From Pseudomonas arcuscaelestis (GTDB lineage: Bacteria > Pseudomonadota > Gammaproteobacteria > Pseudomonadales > Pseudomonadaceae): a DNA stretch of 64,000 nucleotides. Below, one piece after another: positions 53,815 through 62,142 of the stretch. Within the stretch, counting starts at the first letter, position 1; each line of letters opens with the position of its first letter. The translations under genes and the position numbers were made by a program. Below the pieces are notes generated by a model. It was not told the origin of the DNA and searched no databases. It saw only the letters and a program-made list of their open reading frames with translations. The DNA is taken from contig NZ_JACOPV010000012.1 of the NCBI RefSeq assembly GCF_016881005.1, forward strand, positions 62,001 to 126,000, given 5' to 3'.

Positions 53815-54156
53815 TCAATCCGTCGTGGGCTGGCCCGCTTGCATCGTGCGGCGCAACTGCGCGGCCGCCATCGAGCGGGCCTCTACCTCATCCAACAATG
53901 CTTCGACCAATGCCAGGGCCATTTCTATTAATCGTTCAGTAGACCAGAGTAGACGGCGTACCTCTTCATCGACCCTGTCGCAGGCGAGTTCAGTGGTTTG
54001 GTAGGCGCTTTTGAGCAGGACTGAAGTGTGCACCAGGGCATCTTCGAAGGTGATATCGGCACGTACCGAAAACAGCGGGTCGTGACTGCCATTACAAGAA
54101 CCAAAGGTGGTGCTGGTCGTGGTGGTGAGCGGTGGATCTGGAACTGGTTTTGTCAT
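53815..54156 (-). CDS. DUF3077/DUF6124-like small protein
   Basis: A 113-residue protein whose middle (PLFSVRADITFEDALVHTSVLLKSAYQTTELACD) follows the pattern of the DUF3077/DUF6124 proteins that occur in many copies in Pseudomonas. The rest is helical and acidic, with a threonine-rich N-terminus. Function unknown. The ATG at 54156 has AAGGAG eight bases upstream, which is why the longer ORF (start 54201) is rejected. Confidence 0.75.
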   Translation of the reverse strand: MTKPVPDPPLTTTTSTTFGSCNGSHDPLFSVRADITFEDALVHTSVLLKSAYQTTELACDRVDEEVRRLLWSTERLIEMALALVEALLDEVEARSMAAAQLRRTMQAGQPTTD

Positions 54157-54623
54157 TGTGGTGCTCCTTCGTATAAAGGATCCGCCACCAACTGCCGCCA
54201 AGCAGGGAAGGGTGACGGACTACGCAAGGTTGGCGGACCGGTACGAAGGGACCCGGCACTTCCGAAGAAGTCCATGCGCAGCCCGCCATAAAGCATCATC
54301 ACGAGCACAAAAAAAGCGCCAGTGATGGAGATATGGGGCGCTTTGCGCCTTCGTGTCGAGCCGCCAAGCCCGGTCGCTGAATTGGCAGCGACCCGAGCAG
54401 GTTAACGGAGTTGGGAAGATGATTCAAGCGACGTTGCATGTCACCCCGGCAAACCACACATTGGTAGGCGCGGGCCTTGCGGGCCTTGCGGGCGTTCGAG
54501 CGCACAGCGGCCGCGTCCAAAGAATTGGGCAATCGTCGGATGGGTTCCGGCGGCGTATGGCGCAAATATCTCGCAGTATCACCGCCTTGAACGATCCAGT
54601 TCACTCGATCGGCGCGTGCGCCC
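54157..54623. other. 467-bp gene-free stretch
   Basis: No credible gene. It contains a minus-strand terminator (54309-54344), an 8-bp inverted repeat GGTCGCTG / CAGCGACC at 54372-54393, and presumably the promoter of the DUF3077-like gene. The ORFs here look like chance frames in GC-rich DNA. Confidence 0.5.
54309..54344 (-). terminator. Rho-independent terminator (minus strand)
   Basis: On the minus strand, AAAGCGCC and GGCGCTTT form an 8-bp stem around a 16-base loop and run into seven T residues. It lies about 280 bp downstream of the autotransporter-like gene and ahead of the DUF3077-like gene, which it probably separates. Confidence 0.75.
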
Positions 54624-55706
54624 TTACCATCTGACCCTGACCCCAAGGTTGCCAATCAAGCCATTGAGGTCGTTGTCATCCACATCGGTGCTGTAGTCGG
54701 CACTGACGAACAACGCCACTTTAGGCGTTACCCTGGCCACCAGCCCCAAGCCCACTTCAACCGTGGCGGAGTTGCGCCCGCTGCTGATCTTGTCGACTTT
54801 GTCCAGCGACACGGAGTCGGCATTGGTAAAGTCGTACCAGACGTTTGTACGCAGGAAGGGCTCGATGGGCATGCCCCGCAGGTTATAACGTGCGGACAAC
54901 TTGGCGCCGACCCGACCGGTCCAGTTGGGTTGTTGATCGAAGGCTTGTTGAGTGTCGGTCTGGGTCTGGCTGCCGGGGAAGTATTGTTGGTTGATCAATT
55001 GCGCCTGGGGTTCGATTGTCCAGTTTTCACCAAGGCTGATGGGGTAGCCACCTTCAACCGACAAGGTTAGGGCATGACCGTCGCCATCCAGGCGTTGGCC
55101 GTTTTCGCTGCGGCCGTTGACGTCGAAACGAGTGCCCATGGCCACTGCGTCCACATGCCAGCCCTGATCGTGGGTCATGCTCCAGTACATACCCAGGCTT
55201 TCACCTTCCAGATTGACGTTGGACTTCTTGTCACCGACCTGTGGTTTGCGCATGCCGTCGAAGCCGCTTTGCAGGCTACTGTGCCCGACGAAGAAGCCGA
55301 TGCGATGGACGTTGCCGGCGCTGGTTTCGCGAACGAACAAGTCCGGGCTGATCTGCAGACTTTGGTTTGCAGCATCCAGTCGGGTGGCAGCAGGGGCACT
55401 GGTTCTCAGTGGCACCGGAAAAAACTGCGCCCACTGACTGGTCATGAGTTCGGGGGCGGCTGGTGTGTTGCGTTCGGCCATGCGCTCGGAGAACGCGCTC
55501 AAGGTCGCCAGGCCTACGCCGCTGACACTCACGGGGGTTAATGACAGTACGGGTAGGGACTGTGCCTGCACCTGTACCAGTGAATTGAAGGGATCGTCAT
55601 TCTGGAGTTCGTACGCAAAAGCTTCCAACGGGCTCGCGATCAGCAGCGACGTGGAAATCGCGTAGAAAATGTACTCGCAGCGTGCGCGATTCAGCGTGTT
55701 TTTCAT
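54624..55706 (-). CDS. Orphan autotransporter beta-domain protein
   Basis: A 360-residue protein with a signal peptide (about 30 residues, near AFA-YE), a short linker of about 100 residues without a passenger domain, and an autotransporter-type barrel. The barrel part shows alternating strands (RIGFFVGHSSLQSGFDG, GMYWSMTHDQGWHVDAVAMGTRFD, YPISLGENWTIEPQAQLINQQYF, GRVGAKLSARYN) and ends GNLGVRVRW with the terminal aromatic residue. The ATG at 55706 follows GAGGAG. It may be the remains of a longer autotransporter or a stand-alone outer membrane barrel. Confidence 0.82.
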   Translation of the reverse strand: MKNTLNRARCEYIFYAISTSLLIASPLEAFAYELQNDDPFNSLVQVQAQSLPVLSLTPVSVSGVGLATLSAFSERMAERNTPAAPELMTSQWAQFFPVPLRTSAPAATRLDAANQSLQISPDLFVRETSAGNVHRIGFFVGHSSLQSGFDGMRKPQVGDKKSNVNLEGESLGMYWSMTHDQGWHVDAVAMGTRFDVNGRSENGQRLDGDGHALTLSVEGGYPISLGENWTIEPQAQLINQQYFPGSQTQTDTQQAFDQQPNWTGRVGAKLSARYNLRGMPIEPFLRTNVWYDFTNADSVSLDKVDKISSGRNSATVEVGLGLVARVTPKVALFVSADYSTDVDDNDLNGLIGNLGVRVRW

Positions 55707-56018
55707 GGCGGATCTCCTCTGTTGTAACAGCCAGGGTTCTGGCCTGATGTCACGAGCTGTAAGGCAAAACCAGAGGGCGACCCAAACCAGCAAAACGTGT
55801 CTCAGCCGCGCGCCGAAAGGCGCGAGTTAGAGGCTCGCAATGGAATTCTGCAATGCTGCATTACCTGAAGCTAAGGAGAGGAGACGGCGGGCGTCAAGAA
55901 AGCGTGAAGCGCATGTTGTCAAGAAGTTAAGCAGGGTAGTGCGCTGAAATTAAACAATTATTTACATTAGATAGACGTGATGGATCTTTGGGTACCCGCG
56001 TCTAATGCCGAATCATTG
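55707..56018. promoter_or_regulatory. Promoter-side gap of the autotransporter-like gene
   Basis: About 310 bp without a gene. It contains a CGCGCC-GAAA-GGCGCG hairpin at 55809-55824 and an AT-rich patch (about 55945-55975). These probably include the end of the EEP hydrolase transcript and the promoter of the autotransporter-like gene; no specific boxes are called. Confidence 0.4.
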
Positions 56019-56813
56019 CTAAAGCTGCACTTCTACAGCCAGCGGCAGATGATCGGACAGGTGGCTCCACGGCTTGTTGCCGAGGATGCGTGGCGCGTGA
56101 CTGTTGGCATTGCGCAGGTAGATTCGGTCCAGGCGCAACAGCGGCAAGCGAGCGGGGTAGGTGCGTGCCAGCAAGCCATGATGGCGCTCGAACGCTTCAT
56201 GCAGGCCACGGTGCATACCCAGCGTGCGGTTGCCTTGCAGCTTCCAGTCATTGAAATCGCCAGCGATGATCACCGGGGCGTCGGCGGGTAGCGAATCGAG
56301 CAACCGGCGTAGCAACTGCAGCTGCTTTTGCCTGTGGCTTTCCAGTAGCGACAGGTGCACGCACACGGCATGCACTTGATGCTGGCCGGGTACATCGAGT
56401 ACGCAGTGCAGCAGCCCGCGTCGTTCCGGGCCGGTAATCGAGACATCCAGATTGCGGTGCTCGATGATCGGGTACTTGGACAACAACGCATTGCCGTGAT
56501 GGCCGTCGGGATAGACGGCGTTGCGGCCATAGGCGAAATCGGTCCACATGCTGTCGGCAAGAAACTCGTACTGGGACGTTTGCGGCCAGCCGGGGTGGCG
56601 CGCGGCATGGCGGTCGTGACTGCCGAGCACTTCCTGGAGGAAGACGATGTCGGCTTCGGTGCTGCGCACTGCCTCGCGCAGTTCCGGCAGGATGAAGCGG
56701 CGATTGAAGGCGGTGAAGCCTTTGTGGGTGTTGACGGTCAACACCTTCAGGCGCCGCACGGCAGGCGCCTGTTGGATAGCGGTAATCAGTGTGGGGTCCG
56801 GTTCGGGATTCAC
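56019..56813 (-). CDS. Endonuclease/exonuclease/phosphatase family hydrolase
   Basis: A 264-residue metal-dependent hydrolase of the EEP (DNase I-like) superfamily. Conserved elements are KVLTVNTHKGFT, IVFLQEVLG (metal-binding glutamate), the DGHHGNALLSKYPI segment, VIIAGDFNDWK and the terminal SDHLPLAVEV (catalytic histidine). The substrate could be nucleic acid, a phospholipid or a phosphoester. Starts at GTG 56813 with AGGAG six bases upstream. It sits downstream of glgX on the same strand, 60 bp apart, and is commonly found beside trehalose/glycogen genes in Pseudomonas, so it may be co-transcribed. Confidence 0.9.
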   Translation of the reverse strand: MNPEPDPTLITAIQQAPAVRRLKVLTVNTHKGFTAFNRRFILPELREAVRSTEADIVFLQEVLGSHDRHAARHPGWPQTSQYEFLADSMWTDFAYGRNAVYPDGHHGNALLSKYPIIEHRNLDVSITGPERRGLLHCVLDVPGQHQVHAVCVHLSLLESHRQKQLQLLRRLLDSLPADAPVIIAGDFNDWKLQGNRTLGMHRGLHEAFERHHGLLARTYPARLPLLRLDRIYLRNANSHAPRILGNKPWSHLSDHLPLAVEVQL

Positions 56814-56875
56814 GGTTGCTCCTGATCTTCAAACCTACTGCTTAGGACTGATACCCAAGGTGTCAGTTCCCCGCC

Positions 56876-59020
56876 TCACGTTTCATCCTCACGTTGCAGT
56901 TCCAGCAGTATCAACGAGCGTCCCGTCACCTCCAGGTTGCTTTCAAACTCATGGCGTTCGCCCTTGCGCAATTGCGGTCGATCGGTATCGATCAGGCAGT
57001 TCCAGTGCTCGCCTTCAGGCACCTGCGGCAACGTGAAGGTGACATTGTCGTGATGGGCGTTGACGATCAGCAACAAGGTGGCATCCTCACCGGGTCGTTG
57101 TATGCCGCTCACTTGTGCGCGGCCATCCATCAGCATGCCCAGGCAGCGTCCCTGGCTGTCCTCCCATTGCTCGACACTCATCTCGCTGGCGTCAGGCGCG
57201 AGCCACGTCACATCCTTGACCCCGATGGCCTCATTGTAGTCACCCACCAGAAAGCGCGAGCGGCGCAGCACCGGATAGTTTAGGCGCAGCTTGGTCAGGC
57301 GTTTGACGAACTTGAGCAACGCAGTGCCTTCGTCATCGAGCTCCCAATTGATCCAGCCGATCTCGCTGTCCTGGCAATAGGCATTGTTGTTGCCATGTTG
57401 AGTGCGACTGAATTCGTCTCCTGCAACGATCATGGGCGTGCCTTGGGCCAGCAGCAGGGTGGCGAAAAAGTTGCGCATCTGGCGCAGGCGCAGTGCATTG
57501 ATTTCCGGGTCATCGGTGGCACCTTCGGCGCCGTGGTTCCAGGACAGGTTGTTGTTGCTGCCATCCTGGTTGTCTTCGTCGTTGTCCTCATTGTGCTTGT
57601 CGTTGTATGAGACCAAATCGCGCAGGGTGAAGCCGTCGTGGGCGGTGATGAAGTTCACCGAGGCGTAGGCGCGACGACCACGGCGGTTGAACAGCTCGCC
57701 GGAGGCGGTCATGCGTGCGGCAAAGTCGGCCAACTGACCTTCATCGCCTTTCCAGAAAGCCCGCACGGTGTCGCGAAAGCGATCGTTCCACTCCGTCCAG
57801 CCTGGGGCAAAGTTGCCCACCTGATAGCCACCCGGGCCGCAATCCCAAGGCTCGGCAATCAGCTTGACCTGCCGCAGCAGCGGGTCCTGGCGGCAGGCAA
57901 CGAGAAAGCTGTGACGTTCATTGAAACCGTCGTGGTAGCGGCCGAGGATGGTGGCCAGGTCGAAGCGAAAGCCGTCCACATGCATCTCGCCTGCCCAGTA
58001 GCGCAGCGAATCGGTCACCAGTTGTAGTACGCAAGGGTGACTCAAGTCCAGGGTGTTGCCGGTGCCGGAATCGTTGATGTAGAAACGCTTGTCGTCGGGC
58101 ATCAGCCGATAATACGAGGCGTTGTCGATGCCGCGCATGGACAGGGTCGGGCCCAGTTCATTGCCTTCTGCAGTGTGGTTGTAGACCACGTCGAGAATCA
58201 CCTCCAGACCGGCGTCGTGCAAGTGCGCGACCATTTCCTTGAACTCGGCGATCTTGCCGTTGGCCAGGTAGCGTGGATGCGGGGCGAAGAAGGCGATGCT
58301 GTTGTAGCCCCAGTAGTTGTCCAGGCCCTTGTGCAGCAAGTGCTGGTCGCTGACGAAGGCATGGATCGGCAGCAGCTCGATGGAGGTGACGCCCAGTTGC
58401 TTTATATGGTTGAGCAACTCGTCGCACATCAGGCCTGCAAAGGTGCCGCGATTGTCCTCGGGCACTGCCGGGTGACGCATGCTGATGCCGCGCACATGGG
58501 CTTCATAGATGATGGTGCGGTCCCAAGGCACGCCTACACGCTGATCGCGACCCCAGGTGTAGGCCGGATCGATGACTTTGCACTTGGGTACGAATGGGGC
58601 ACTGTCGCGCTCATCGAAGCTGAGGTCGCCATCAGGGTGACCAATGGTGTAGCCGAACAACGCCTCGGACCATTTCAGACTGCCCACCAGCTGCTTGGCG
58701 TATGGGTCGATCAATAATTTGTTGGGGTTGAAACGATGGCCGTTCTGCGGCTCGTACGGGCCGTGCACACGGTAGCCGTAGATCTGCCCGGGATGGGCAT
58801 CGGGCAGGTAGCCGTGAAAGATCTCGTCGGTGTATTCCGGCAGCTCGATACGTTCAAGTTCAACCTCGCCGCTGGCGTCGAACAGGCACAGTTCGACCTT
58901 GGTGGCGTGGGCAGAGAACAGGGCGAAGTTGACCCCCAAGCCGTCCCAGCTTGCGCCAAGCGGAAATGGCAGGCCTTCGCGAATGCGCGAGGGGTCGACA
59001 GCTTGCGTGGGTGTTTTCAT
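56876..59020 (-). CDS. glgX: Glycogen debranching enzyme GlgX
   Basis: A 714-residue GH13 enzyme hydrolysing alpha-1,6 branches of glycogen limit dextrin. It has an N-terminal CBM48-like domain (FPLGASWDGLGVNFALFSAHATKVELCLFD), the catalytic barrel with DVVYNHTAEG, the nucleophile DGFRFDLA, the acid EPWDCGPGGYQVG and the transition-state HD in ITAHDGFT, and a C-terminal beta domain. The ATG at 59020 follows AAGGAG; the ORF continues upstream without support. It is part of the treY-malQ glycogen/trehalose unit. Confidence 0.95.
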   Translation of the reverse strand: MKTPTQAVDPSRIREGLPFPLGASWDGLGVNFALFSAHATKVELCLFDASGEVELERIELPEYTDEIFHGYLPDAHPGQIYGYRVHGPYEPQNGHRFNPNKLLIDPYAKQLVGSLKWSEALFGYTIGHPDGDLSFDERDSAPFVPKCKVIDPAYTWGRDQRVGVPWDRTIIYEAHVRGISMRHPAVPEDNRGTFAGLMCDELLNHIKQLGVTSIELLPIHAFVSDQHLLHKGLDNYWGYNSIAFFAPHPRYLANGKIAEFKEMVAHLHDAGLEVILDVVYNHTAEGNELGPTLSMRGIDNASYYRLMPDDKRFYINDSGTGNTLDLSHPCVLQLVTDSLRYWAGEMHVDGFRFDLATILGRYHDGFNERHSFLVACRQDPLLRQVKLIAEPWDCGPGGYQVGNFAPGWTEWNDRFRDTVRAFWKGDEGQLADFAARMTASGELFNRRGRRAYASVNFITAHDGFTLRDLVSYNDKHNEDNDEDNQDGSNNNLSWNHGAEGATDDPEINALRLRQMRNFFATLLLAQGTPMIVAGDEFSRTQHGNNNAYCQDSEIGWINWELDDEGTALLKFVKRLTKLRLNYPVLRRSRFLVGDYNEAIGVKDVTWLAPDASEMSVEQWEDSQGRCLGMLMDGRAQVSGIQRPGEDATLLLIVNAHHDNVTFTLPQVPEGEHWNCLIDTDRPQLRKGERHEFESNLEVTGRSLILLELQREDET

Positions 59021-59044
59021 AAGTCTCCTTGACTGATTCGGTTC

Positions 59045-59066
59045 ATTGCGGGGCAAGCCCGCTCCT
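59045..59066. repeat. REP-like palindromic element
   Basis: TTGCGGGGCAAGCCCGCTCC matches the core of the common Pseudomonas REP sequence (TTCGCGGGTAAGCCCGCTCC) with small changes. It lies in the gap between glgX and the DUF2934 gene. Confidence 0.65.
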
Positions 59067-59095
59067 TGAAGAACGGGACTGCCCCTCACTACGGA

Positions 59096-59356
59096 TCATG
59101 CAACGGTTGGTTTTTTCGGCGGCCGGGGTTTTTTCGCTGCCGGCGCGGGCTTCTTGCTCGGCGCCGCTACCTCAGCTGTAGAGGCAGGCGCAGGCTTGGC
59201 CTTGGCTTTTCGCGGCGTGGCCTTGGGCGCCAGAGACTCAGCCTCGGCGAGCTTGCGTGCCATCTCCCAATGTCGCGACTCCTGGCCTTCGGGTTTACCT
59301 TCCGACTCCCAGATCTGGTAGGCAAACTCGCTAATACGTTTGTCATCAATACTCAT
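59096..59356 (-). CDS. DUF2934 family small protein
   Basis: An 86-residue protein. The N-terminal 45 residues form the DUF2934 motif (RISEFAYQIWESEGKPEGQESRHWEMARKL), and the rest is a low-complexity basic tail rich in K, P and A. It is found inside the glg/tre cluster of other pseudomonads. Function unknown; the basic tail suggests binding to nucleic acid or another acidic polymer. It lies 18 bp after treY. Confidence 0.88.
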   Translation of the reverse strand: MSIDDKRISEFAYQIWESEGKPEGQESRHWEMARKLAEAESLAPKATPRKAKAKPAPASTAEVAAPSKKPAPAAKKPRPPKKPTVA

Positions 59357-59373
59357 CTCGACGCTCCTGAGGT

Positions 59374-62142
59374 TTAGGTATGATTAATCAACAGGTTGAC
59401 CGGGAACTCCTTGAGTACAACGCTGAGTAACAGCTCCCTTGAGGCTGTGACTGCACTGCTGGCAAAAAGTCCCGAGCAATTGGCAGGTGACAGGGCAAAC
59501 GGCAAAATCAGCCGGGTGTCGTCCCAGTTCTGTGCCGGGATCAACGGGATCGGGGTATCACCAAGCAAGCCACAGGCCAGGCGCGGCACCACGACTATCG
59601 CTTGGGCTTCATCGCTTACTCGGGCGAACGCCAATACCTGCTCGGCGTGTCTACCTTGTACTTGCAGCGGCAGGTAGCGGCCTTGGGCAAACAGCGCCTG
59701 GTACTGTTGGCGTCGCTCCAGCACCTGGTTGATCAGCGCTTGCTTGACCTGGCCGCCGCGCCATTGCTGGAGTAACTGCGCCATGCTGGTGCTTTCATCC
59801 AGGGCCTGGCGGCGCGCGTGGTAATCCACCGGGCGACGGTTATCGGGATCGACCAGGCTGAAGTCCCAGAACTCATTGCCCTGGTACAAGTCGGGCACTC
59901 CGGGAACGGTCATGCGCAGCAGGCATTGCCCCAGGCTGTTGACCGCCCCGGCGCAGGCTATCGACTGCGTGGCCTGGGCCAGTGAGTGGCGCAGTTGCTG
60001 GTTTTCCGGGGCCAGTAGCAGATTCTGGATGAAGCTCAGGCACGCTTTTTCATAGTCCTCGTTCGGTGCGTTCCAGCTGCTGCGCAGCTTGGCTTCGCGC
60101 AAGGCTTTGCGTTGCCATTGCTGCAAGCGCTCCACGTAGGCTTGCACTGCCAGAGCGTCGCCTTCGTCCAGCTCTAACGGCCAACTGCCAAGCAGGGTTT
60201 GGTAAAGCATCCACTCATCACCAGGCTCCGGGGCGATGCCGTCGGCAAGGTTGCTGCGCAGCGGTGCAGCGAGTTCGCGCCAGTGCTCCACACGACTTAC
60301 AAACCATCTGCTGCGCTCGCTTAACACCGCCAGGCGTGCGCGCTGGTCTTCACCGCGCTTGTGATCATGGGTGGCCGTACACAACAGGTTGTGCGGGAAC
60401 TGCTGTAAACGCTGTTCACAGGCCTGGTGAAAGGCATGCGCTGGGGCGCTGAAACGCTCGGCGTCAAAGCCGACATCATTGCGCGAAAGCAGCAGGGCCG
60501 AACGATAGAACGCGGTGTCTTCAACCGCTTTGGCGGCGGTCGGCGCAGTCAATTGCTGAAAACGAATGCAGGCGTGGCGCAAGTGTTTGCGCCTCCGCCC
60601 TGGCGGCAGGCTGCGCCAGGGCTGTCCGCCGAGCCAGTATTGCAGGTAGTCGAGCACCGGCCAGTCGCCTTCGCCCAGGCTTTGCCGGGCCCCAGCCACA
60701 GCGTGGTCAAAGAACGGCGCATCCTGTTGCCAACGGCCACCGGCATGCAGGTAAGTGCGATACACCGGGTAGTGCTCGACCAGCGCCTGAAGCACCCGCC
60801 GAATGGCACCCAGGGTCAGGTCGCGGCTCATCAGGTCGTCGCGGGCCACTTGCAACAGCGCCTGGGCGACAGACTCAAAATCACCGGCAAGGCCGGCGTT
60901 GAGCACTTGCTGGCGGGCCAGGCGCACTTCTTCACTGAACGCTGGACGTTCGCTGAGGGTGCTCCAGGCTTCACTGAGGATCGCTTCACCTGCGGGGTCA
61001 TGTTGCAGCAGGCTGATCTGGTTCATGAACTCATAACCGGTGGTGCCATCCACCCCCCAGTCACGGTGCAACTGTTCGCCGGCGCCGAGAATCTTCTCGA
61101 CGTAGATCGGCAGGTGTTCCAAGGCTGCACTCAGCGGTCGTTCGGCCAGCAATGCATCAACCCGGCGCCGCAGTTTGCGGCAGTAGCTGCGCGGATCGGC
61201 CAGGCCATCGATATGGTCGATACGCAGGCCGTCGACCAGACCTGCGCGGATCAGGTCGAAGATTTTCTGATGGGTGGCTTCGAACACTTCGTTGCGCTCC
61301 ACCCGCAGGCCGGCCAGTTCATTGACATCGAAGAAGCGCCGCCAATTGATGTCATCGGCGGCGGTACGCCAGCTGGCCAGTCGATAGGCCTGATGTTCGA
61401 GCAGACCGTGCAGGCGTTCGGCACCCGCGGCGGTGCGGCCATCGAATGCCGTGAGTAACTGCTCGATGTGCACCGGGTCGGCAATCGCTACCAGCTCCTG
61501 GCGCAACAGCACGGCCTTGTCGGCGGCCTGGGTTGCACTGTGCAAGGCAGCGAAACGCATGCCCAGGCCTTGCAACGCAGTGTTTTCACTCAGGCACAGG
61601 ATTTGTCCGTAATCGGTCGGGCTGATGGGAAAACGGTGTTCGTGGTGGCTGATATAAAAGCTGCCGTCATGTGCCTGGTAGCGCAGAGGGATCTCTGCGT
61701 CATGCAGGGTTGTACCGTAATCGTTGGCTAAAAAGGGTAGTAGCAACTGGCCTTGCAGCAAGGGGTCGGAGGAGTGCCACTGCACGTCGAAAAAGCCGCC
61801 ATAGCGGCTGCGTCGCCCCCAGGTCAGCAGGTCCTGCCACCAGGGGTTCTCGCAGCCCACGGCCATGTGGTTGGAGACAATGTCGAGGATCAGTCCCATG
61901 CCATGCTGGCGCAACGCTGAAACCAGCCTGACCAGCGCGGCTTCGCCTCCCAGCTCCGGGTTGACGTGGGCAGGGTCGATTACGTCATAGCCATGCATTG
62001 AACCGGGGCGGGCGCTGAGCAACGGTGAGGCATACAAATGGCTGATCCCCAGACGGGCGAAGTAGGGCACCAGTGGCAGCGCATCGTCGAGGGTGAAACC
62101 GGCATGAAACTGCAGGCGCAAGGTGGCATTCAAAGCTTTCAA
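59374..62142 (-). CDS. treY: Maltooligosyltrehalose synthase TreY
   Basis: A 922-residue GH13 enzyme converting the reducing end of maltooligosaccharides into a trehalose unit, which TreZ then releases. Family landmarks are the N-terminal LRLQFHAGFTLDDALPLVPYFARLGISHLYASP, GYDVIDPAHVNPELGG, DIVSNHMAVG, GLRIDHIDGLADP and TATHDHKRGED. Its ATG overlaps the malQ stop (ATGA). TreZ is not in the window and probably lies beyond the right edge. The product protects against osmotic and desiccation stress. Confidence 0.95.
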   Translation of the reverse strand: MKALNATLRLQFHAGFTLDDALPLVPYFARLGISHLYASPLLSARPGSMHGYDVIDPAHVNPELGGEAALVRLVSALRQHGMGLILDIVSNHMAVGCENPWWQDLLTWGRRSRYGGFFDVQWHSSDPLLQGQLLLPFLANDYGTTLHDAEIPLRYQAHDGSFYISHHEHRFPISPTDYGQILCLSENTALQGLGMRFAALHSATQAADKAVLLRQELVAIADPVHIEQLLTAFDGRTAAGAERLHGLLEHQAYRLASWRTAADDINWRRFFDVNELAGLRVERNEVFEATHQKIFDLIRAGLVDGLRIDHIDGLADPRSYCRKLRRRVDALLAERPLSAALEHLPIYVEKILGAGEQLHRDWGVDGTTGYEFMNQISLLQHDPAGEAILSEAWSTLSERPAFSEEVRLARQQVLNAGLAGDFESVAQALLQVARDDLMSRDLTLGAIRRVLQALVEHYPVYRTYLHAGGRWQQDAPFFDHAVAGARQSLGEGDWPVLDYLQYWLGGQPWRSLPPGRRRKHLRHACIRFQQLTAPTAAKAVEDTAFYRSALLLSRNDVGFDAERFSAPAHAFHQACEQRLQQFPHNLLCTATHDHKRGEDQRARLAVLSERSRWFVSRVEHWRELAAPLRSNLADGIAPEPGDEWMLYQTLLGSWPLELDEGDALAVQAYVERLQQWQRKALREAKLRSSWNAPNEDYEKACLSFIQNLLLAPENQQLRHSLAQATQSIACAGAVNSLGQCLLRMTVPGVPDLYQGNEFWDFSLVDPDNRRPVDYHARRQALDESTSMAQLLQQWRGGQVKQALINQVLERRQQYQALFAQGRYLPLQVQGRHAEQVLAFARVSDEAQAIVVVPRLACGLLGDTPIPLIPAQNWDDTRLILPFALSPANCSGLFASSAVTASRELLLSVVLKEFPVNLLINHT

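Noticed and set aside
60427..61458. A 343-codon plus-strand frame opposite treY.
   Set aside because: Shadow of treY; composition and lack of motifs argue against a gene.
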